From: Brachyhypopomus gauderio | Taxonomy: Eukaryota; Chordata; Actinopteri; Gymnotiformes; Hypopomidae | Assembly: GCF_052324685.1 (NCBI RefSeq) | Contig: NC_135214.1 | Coordinates: 1,345,001-1,409,000, forward strand | Length of the DNA stretch: 64,000 nt | Reading direction: 5' to 3' | Shown: positions 53,401-61,693 of the stretch, one piece after another | Numbering within the stretch: the first letter of the stretch is position 1 | Layout: each line of letters starts with the position of its first letter | Translations under genes and position numbers: made by a program | Notes under the pieces: model-generated | Told to the model about the DNA's origin: nothing | The model's database searches: none | Seen by the model: the letters and a program-made list of their open reading frames with translations, nothing else

Positions 53401-56400
53401 TAATATGCAAATACGCACACATTTTTGAGCGCGTACTAGTCCCTGGATTTTTCACATACATGCACATATGTGGTATCCATGCGTTCAGAAGAGTCTGAAC
53501 TTTAATTGTTATGGAGCCAAAGTGCACATTTCTGCACATGGGCGTGGCCACATGCATCAGAAGTCAAGCGTAGAAAATTCCTTCGCCAAAAATCCACATA
53601 TTCTGCTGTATCTCAGGCATACTTTCATGTATTCACTCCAAATTTCACACACATGTACCTATTGGGTGTCTAGACCGGCACATACATTTTGGCAGACATG
53701 CACACCTAGGTGGCGCTATAACGGCCAAAAAACTCTCCTGCCCACACCGATTGGCCAAATAATTCAAAACTTGGTACGCATCATCTATATGCACCTATGA
53801 CACAGGTCCTTGACCTGCACCATCATATGTCCAATATGGCCGCCGCTATCGACCAATCAGCTTTCAGTACACCTTTCACAAGCTTATCATATGCCAATTA
53901 ACATGAAACTCACATATTATGTTCATCTACACACCCTCTAATACATATCAAAGTATGACGGGAATTGCACCACTAGGTGGCGCTATCCTAGAAATTCCTG
54001 AATTACTCCTACATGCTTTCATGTAGAAGGACAATCATGATCTCATATGATTCTATGCAAAATCACTAACAACTTTGTAATTGCAAGTGCTTTGCAAAAA
54101 AGTACAGATTTTTGTGTATAATCCAATACATATAATTTACACTTTTCATACTAGTCCTAGGATTTTCACTCCATCACCTCAAATCACATATTATAATATC
54201 CAGCAGCATGTGAAATACAAAACTGGTGGAACAAATTCTAAGATTCTTGCAATTTAATATTTTTCATATGCATCACAATGGTACCGTCATGACATATGAA
54301 CTGCATATTTCAAAAACTCCCCTATATAATGTCTGATTGTTATGAAAATGGACAGACACATTCAGAAGACCACTGAGGTGATATCTGCCAAGTTTGTGCC
54401 AAATCCATCCACAAATGGTTGTACTGTGAATATTTTCATTTTCTATGCTGAACATGCATGCAGATCAAAGGTCATTCTTTTCCTCAAGAGTTAGAGTTGA
54501 GCCTGTAATCCAGTCAGACCCATTAGCTCAATGGGTAGAGCAATGTGCTCCCAGCCACAATGCACGTGGACAACGGGGGTTCGAATCCCACGTTGGGCAG
54601 TATTCCACCATAAGTTTAAAAAGCTGCCATTTAGATTCTGTTTTTTGAGCAGGTACTTCATTCACGAACGTGCTTCATATACTTTCATGTACATTTCATA
54701 AAGCTTTACATAATGTTGTGCCAGTGGGTGCAAAATCTTGCCAAACCTCAGCTTGGACCCCGTAATTGCCGCTTGCGGCTATATTTATTATTATTATTTT
54801 TCTCCGCATAAAACGCATACTGCAGCCTAAACCGTAAGGCCCAGGGAGACCAAACTTGGCAGACTGGTGTAGTCTGTTTGCGGGACCGTGCTTAAGTACA
54901 GACATCCAAATTGGCCTCATGGTGGCGCTATAGCGCAGCATTTTGCGTTTGGGTTCATATCTCCCACCCCGTAGGTCGTAGAAACAAAATTCCACTTCAG
55001 GTGCATTCCTTGGCTCCAGACAAACAAAAAAGCCTCAAGAACCATTAAGCTCCGCCTACTTAGATTTTTGCTAATTTGCATAATATGCAAAACCTACTTT
55101 TTCATACTAGTCCCTGGTTTTTCATCTGATCACCACAATCTTGGTGTCAAAATATTCACAAGAATCTCATTATCAAGGAACATCAACAAAACTGTGACAT
55201 TGGTATACAGTCTGGTTGTCACATGTCAATCAATAGCTCTGAGGCGTGGCCAAATTGACTTCAGCAGCTATATCTCAGCAATGCTTTGACCTATCTTTAT
55301 GAAAATTTATCAGTTGTTAGGGCACATGACTCAGAGGTCACAGGTCAAAGCTGGCCACGATTGTCCAATAGGGGGCGCTATAACATGGGGAAATTTGTTT
55401 CTCAGAAACCATTAGTCACATCAAGCCCAAACTTTACAGGCGTCATCAGGGGCCCAAGTGGTATCAAGGCACACAATGATGACCTCATCACTCAAAAAAC
55501 ATGGCCGCCATGAGCCAATTAATTTTTATTTGAATTAATTGGCCATTTGACAGACTTACCATTGGCCAATCAACATGAAACCTCATCACTGTGCATATCC
55601 CAGGACTATGTGTCATACTGTGCAGTGTTGAAACATTTGGCCACTAGGTGGCGCTATTTGTGAAAATCATGCATAACTCCTCCAAATTTTCACTTAGGAA
55701 CATGCAACTTGTTTCTTTTTATACCTTGCAGTAGACCTGACAACTTTGCAATTACAAGTCCTATTAAAAAATGCATACTTTTGTGACATTCATCAATTGT
55801 TTGAAAATAGCTCTTTAAGGGCGTACTCACACTAGGCTCTGCGATCCGGGCCCGGGCACGGTTGCCTGCCGAAGCACGGTTCGTTTGGCTAGTGTGAGCG
55901 CTCCAACCGTGCCCGGGCCCGGATCAGTTAACCGTGCTCGGGCCCGCTTGAAGAGGTGGGCCAGGGCACGATTCATGTGGACTCGGGCACGGTTCGCTTC
56001 TAGTGTGAGCGCTATCCGTGCCCGGGCCCGCTTGGTGCCTCGTCTGATTGGTTCATTTCGCTGGAACTCAAACATGACATCAGCGATGCGACGCTCACGT
56101 TAAACAGTCATAGCGGCAAAGCGATTAGCAGACAATCGTTGTGTTAAATGATCGATAAATCTGTGCTTGCACCGTGTTTCTGCACTCCCAAAACGACTCC
56201 AAAAATACAATAAAAAGAGAATCAGGAGCTCCATAGTGTTGTGCGAGCGCGCTTTTTTTCCAAATAAAGCGGCGTTGTGATGACGTAAGCGTGCTCGGGC
56301 CGGGTTGCTGAAGCGAGTGTGAGTGCAGGCCAGAGGGGGAGTGGGGAGGGGGGATAACCGGGCCCCAGCACGGATCCAGCAAACCGTGCCTAGTGTGAGT

Positions 56401-59400
56401 ACGCCCTAAGAACTATTCCTAGGAATTTGATCCAATGATGGCAAAAATGGCATAGGCATAATCTGTAGACACTGTAGTTAACTAAATATGGAAAAAATGT
56501 TGCATTTTTATTTGTCTGATTGGTCAATTTTTCCATTATATCCTTCTGGCCATGCCATAAATGACCTTTATTGCTATAACTCATAAACCATGTAAGTGAT
56601 CAACTCCCACTTTGAAAGGCTTTTATACACTGAAGTCCTTGTGAGGTAGGCCAAGTTTGGTTCAAATTGGCCTGTCGGAGGCGCTACAGTACCCAAAAAC
56701 CTGAGAAATCATAAAAACTCACGCAGCAATCTTGTTATGCAGAATACAGACAAGTAATGGGGCTTGTATGATTCAGATCAATGAGGTCTATAACATTGCC
56801 ATTACATCTCATAACAAAAAGTGCACTGCCTGACCAGAAATGAACCTTTTAATTCACCAAAATGTCATTGCATTACTGAGGTTAATGAGATATCAGTATG
56901 ATAGTACTTGGGCTCCATCTAGTGGCCAAACACCGAAACTGACTGAAAACAATTGCTCACATGAAACACCACACAAACGCACACAATGCTGATCTCAGCA
57001 TGTGATTTAGTTCTGTGATCTGAATCATTTTGCCAATACACATTATTTTGATCCTTTTGGGCCTTTAGTGCCTCAGTTGAATTGAATGTTTTGTCACATT
57101 GATTTACTTATGCATTTTTTCCACTCAAACAGCTTCTATTCACTTTTGGGTCTAAAGGACCTATTGGGCTTCTTTTTGCCTATTGAGGCCAAGAGGCCAA
57201 TTTGTTGGTCTAAAAGACCCTTTGGGCTTTTTTGCCTTTTTTTGTGTGAACCCGCCAATCGCCGCTTGCGGCTATATTTATTATTATTCTTTTGCCCATT
57301 TTTTGACCTAAAACGCATTGTGCAGCCTAGACCGTAAGGCCTAGAAACACCAAACTTGGCAAATTGATAATGTATGGTCCAAGGACCAGACTCAAGTACA
57401 GAGACCCACATTGGCCTGATGGTGGCGCTATAGCACACCATTTTGTCGTTTGGTCCATATCTCCCAATCCGTAAGTCATAGAAACAAAATTCCACTTTTT
57501 ATGGATTCCTTGGCAAAATTCAATAGGACTATTCATATACAACCATTAAGCTCCGCCTACTTAGATTTTTTGCTAATTTGCATAATATGCAAAACCTATT
57601 TTTTTATACTAGTCCCTGGTTTTTTATCTGATCACCACAATCTTGGTGTCAAAATATTCACAAGAATCTCATTGTCAATGAATATCAACAAAACTGTGAC
57701 ATTGGTATACAGTCTGACTGTCACATGTCAATCAATAGCTCTGAGGCGTGGCTAAATTTACTTCAGCAGCTATATCTCAGCAATGCTTTGACCAATCTTC
57801 ATGAAAATTTATCAGTTGTTAGGGCACATGACTCAGAGGTCACAGGTCAAAGTTGGCCACGATTGTCCAATAGGGGGCGCTATAACATGGGGAAATTTGT
57901 TTCTCAGAAACCATTAGTCACATCAAGCCCAAACTTTACAGACGTCATCAGGGGCCCAAGTGGTATCAAGGCACACAATGATGACCTCATCACTCAAAAA
58001 ACATGGCCGCCATAAGCCAATTAATTTTAATTTTAATTAATTGGCCATTTGACAGACTTACCATAGGTACATACACATGAAACTGACATGGTATGTTCAT
58101 GTACACACCCTCTAAGACATACTCATGTTAGAAGGGAATTGCACCACTAGGTGGCGCTATACTAGAAAATCCAGAATTTCTCCTACATATTTTCACTTAT
58201 CAAGAAATGCTTGCACTCATATGATTGTATGCAGAATTCCTAGCAACTTTCTAATTACATGTGCTTTGCAAAAATGTACCACTTTTTCACTATTATCAAA
58301 TATATATAACTTGTCATTTTCATACTAGTCCTAGCATTTTAACTCCATCACCTTTAAATCACACCTTGTAATACTCAGCAGACTCTGAAATGCTAAAATT
58401 AGCAAGAAAATCCTAAGGTTTTCACAAATTAATATTTTTCATATACATCACAATGCTACCATCGTAACACATCAAATTCACAGTTCAATAACTACGCCAT
58501 AGTATGTCTGATTGTTATGAAAACTGACATCCACATTCACATGACCATTGTGGTGAAGTGTGCCAAGTTTGAGACAAATCCGCCTGCAAACGGCTCTACA
58601 GTGAATATTTTCATTTTCCATACTGACCAGTGCAGGGAGGCATAGACAGCTGCTAAGACACGCACGTTCTCACACACGCTGCCCCCCTCCTCCACTCCCC
58701 CATCCTTCTAACACTACAACCCTTGGGCTCTCCCTCCCCCTCTCTCTCCTTCACATGCACTCACAAAAACAAAGGCCTCTCTGGCCTATAGGTTTTACAT
58801 ACACACTAATTCTAGCCATTACTACCAATTACCCAGTGACTAATATACAGATATTTAGCTTCTTTTTTTCCACACACCCTCACACAGGACTTCCTATATG
58901 CTTCATATATACATTTCTCTTGCCATTTCCAACACACTAACTGATATTTAGCTTCATTTTTCCATCCACACTCTCAACTCATGCCCTCTATACATCCTGA
59001 AATGACATAAGAGAGGACAGAGATATGTAATTCACATTTCACACACAACCTCTATATAACTGCATGCTTTACTTATCATCAAAGTCTTGTTAGATACACA
59101 TTCCTAGTGGCCTCCCTACTATGGGCACAACAGTGTGAACATGTCAGAGTAGGGATGAGAACATCATGAACAGGCAAAGATAAGAATATTTGTGTTATTT
59201 TATTGTATAGTAACCCATCACTCTGGTTTGTTTGAGAATCACATGTGACATATTTTATCAGCTAAATGAAAAGGGTTAAAGAGTGGGGTTTACATGTGGG
59301 GCATTAACCAGAGCTCTCCTGCTGCTATGTTCACAACATCAGTCAAATTCAGCCAAAGGTATATTTATTTGACTAGGCCCCTGGGTCAGTGTGTCAGTAC

Positions 59401-61635
59401 TTTTAACCTAATCTCAGCATTTGATTTAGTTGTATTGTCTGAATCATTTTGCTAATATCTTCCACACTGTATGGCCTAGAAACAAAATTGTACTTCAGCT
59501 GTATTCCTTTGCTCAAGCCAACCAAAAAAGCCTCAAGAAGCCCTTACTACATACATGAAAAAACACACACACACATACAAAGCTAATCACAGCATTTGAT
59601 TAACTTCTATGATCTGAATCATTTTGCCAATACATTTTGTTTTGATCTTTTGGGCCTTTATTGCCTCAGTTGAATAATTTTTTGCAAATTACTTTATCTG
59701 TCCATTTTTTGGACTGAAGTAGCTTCATATCACTTGTTGGTCTAAAAGACCCTTTGGGCTTTTGTGCCTTTTTTTGTGTGAACCCGCCAATCGCCGCTTG
59801 CGGCTATTTAGGGTTCACACACACATAGTGTGGGAACCCTATTGTAATTGCTGGTATTTTTCTTATTTTTCTTATTCTTTTGCCCATTTTTTGACATAAA
59901 ATGCATCGTGCAGCCTAGACCGTAATGCCTAGAAAACCCAATCTTGGCAAAAAGGTTCAGTTACCTCCAAGGACCAGATTCCCATACAGGGACCCCAAAT
60001 TGGCCTGATGGTGGCGCTATAGCAGACCATATTGACTTTTTGTCCATATCTCCTACACCGTAGGTCCTAGAACCAAAATTCCAGTTCCTATGCATTCCTT
60101 GACTAAATTCAATAGGACAATTAATATACAACCATTAAGCTCCGCCCACTTAGATTTCGAGTTAATTTGCATAATGTGCAAAATCACACACATCTTTGAG
60201 CGCGAACTAGTCCCTGGATTTTTCACATACGTGCACATATGTGGTATCAAAACGTTCAGAAGAGTCTGAACTTTAAAATGTATCCAACAAAAATGCTAAT
60301 TTCTTCACTACCTAGTCAGTATAAGCCAATCAAATCAGGGGGCGTAAATTCAATAGTAAATTTTGCACAAATGGAACTCTAACTTAAGAAAACTTGCATG
60401 TAATGAGATGGCACTTCACAGACAGCTTCCGTGTGAGGGTCTGGGGCAGCTCGCAGTGGTTGCCATACCTCACCTGCTAGGGGGCGCTATAACATGCAAA
60501 AATTTGCCCCATGCACTCAGATTGGCCGATCCACATGAAACTTGACAGACATCATCTATGGGCCTCTGGAAACCAGGTCCTAAAGCAGACATGCCATACT
60601 TCCAAAATGGCTGACGTAATCGGCCAATCAGTGATCGGCACGCGTTTGACAGGCTTACCATTGGTCGATCTGCACGAAACCTCTTGGGTGTGGACAAGTG
60701 CACGCCCCCTATGACATAATCCAGCCGGGTGTCGATTGGCCACTGGGGGGCGCTATTGCAAAAAAAGCAAGTGTATCCCCTACATAATTCCACTTGGGAA
60801 CATGCAATTGGACTCTTTTGATTCCTTGCAGTAGTGCGAACAACTTTCCCATTACATGTCCTATTAAAAAATGCACAGTTTATTTACAGTTAATAATAGT
60901 TTGAAATCATCACTTTTCATACTCCTCCTAGGATTTTCATACTATCATGTCAAGCAAAGTCTTATAATACTCTACAGAGTGTGAAATCAAAAAACAATCC
61001 AAAGATTTTGGATTTGAGGACACTTATACCTGCTAAATATTTTTTTAATGGACAGCATCGATACATATAATATTCATATTCTTAAAGCTCTTTCATATTT
61101 TACCCAATTCTGACCAAAATGCACAAGCCCATTCAGAATCCCATCCTGAACAAATTTGTCAAGTTTCATCTAAATCGGTTATCGTATGGCTCTACAGTGC
61201 AGTATTATATACAATGCATAAGAATGCATGTAAAGTCCCTCTGTCACCTTCTCCTTCTCACACGCACGCAAGCTGAAACTCACACTCTCAGTCTCTCTCA
61301 CACTCTCACCCACATTCCCCCTCCCATCTCTGTGCCCTAAGTAAACATTGCTCTGGCTACCTAGATCTCTCTGTGTCTATTAACCAGGCACACACACATA
61401 CAGGCACAAGCAGGCCTTCCTATAGCATTCACAATTGACACTTCCCTAGCCATACCCACCCATATCTCAGTGACTAACACATGCTTATACAAACTGATAT
61501 TTGGCTTCTTTTTTGTCTCTCTCTCACACAAACACAGACACACACACCTTTATACCTATATGTATGTATAGTTTCCATGTATACTTATGTATGTATGTAT
61601 TAGTATATGTTGTCATAGTTTGAATACATATACTA

Positions 61636-61693
<58 letters not shown>

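Noticed and set aside
48900-53800. A 110-codon open frame (starting MWYP, ending IIYMHL) conserved in six copies
   Set aside because: The copies are near-identical DNA modules, so openness is inherited. Where copies differ (for example 50853 against 48900) the changes alter many amino acids, and the first codons are not preserved as a start context. No family recognised; not evidence of coding.
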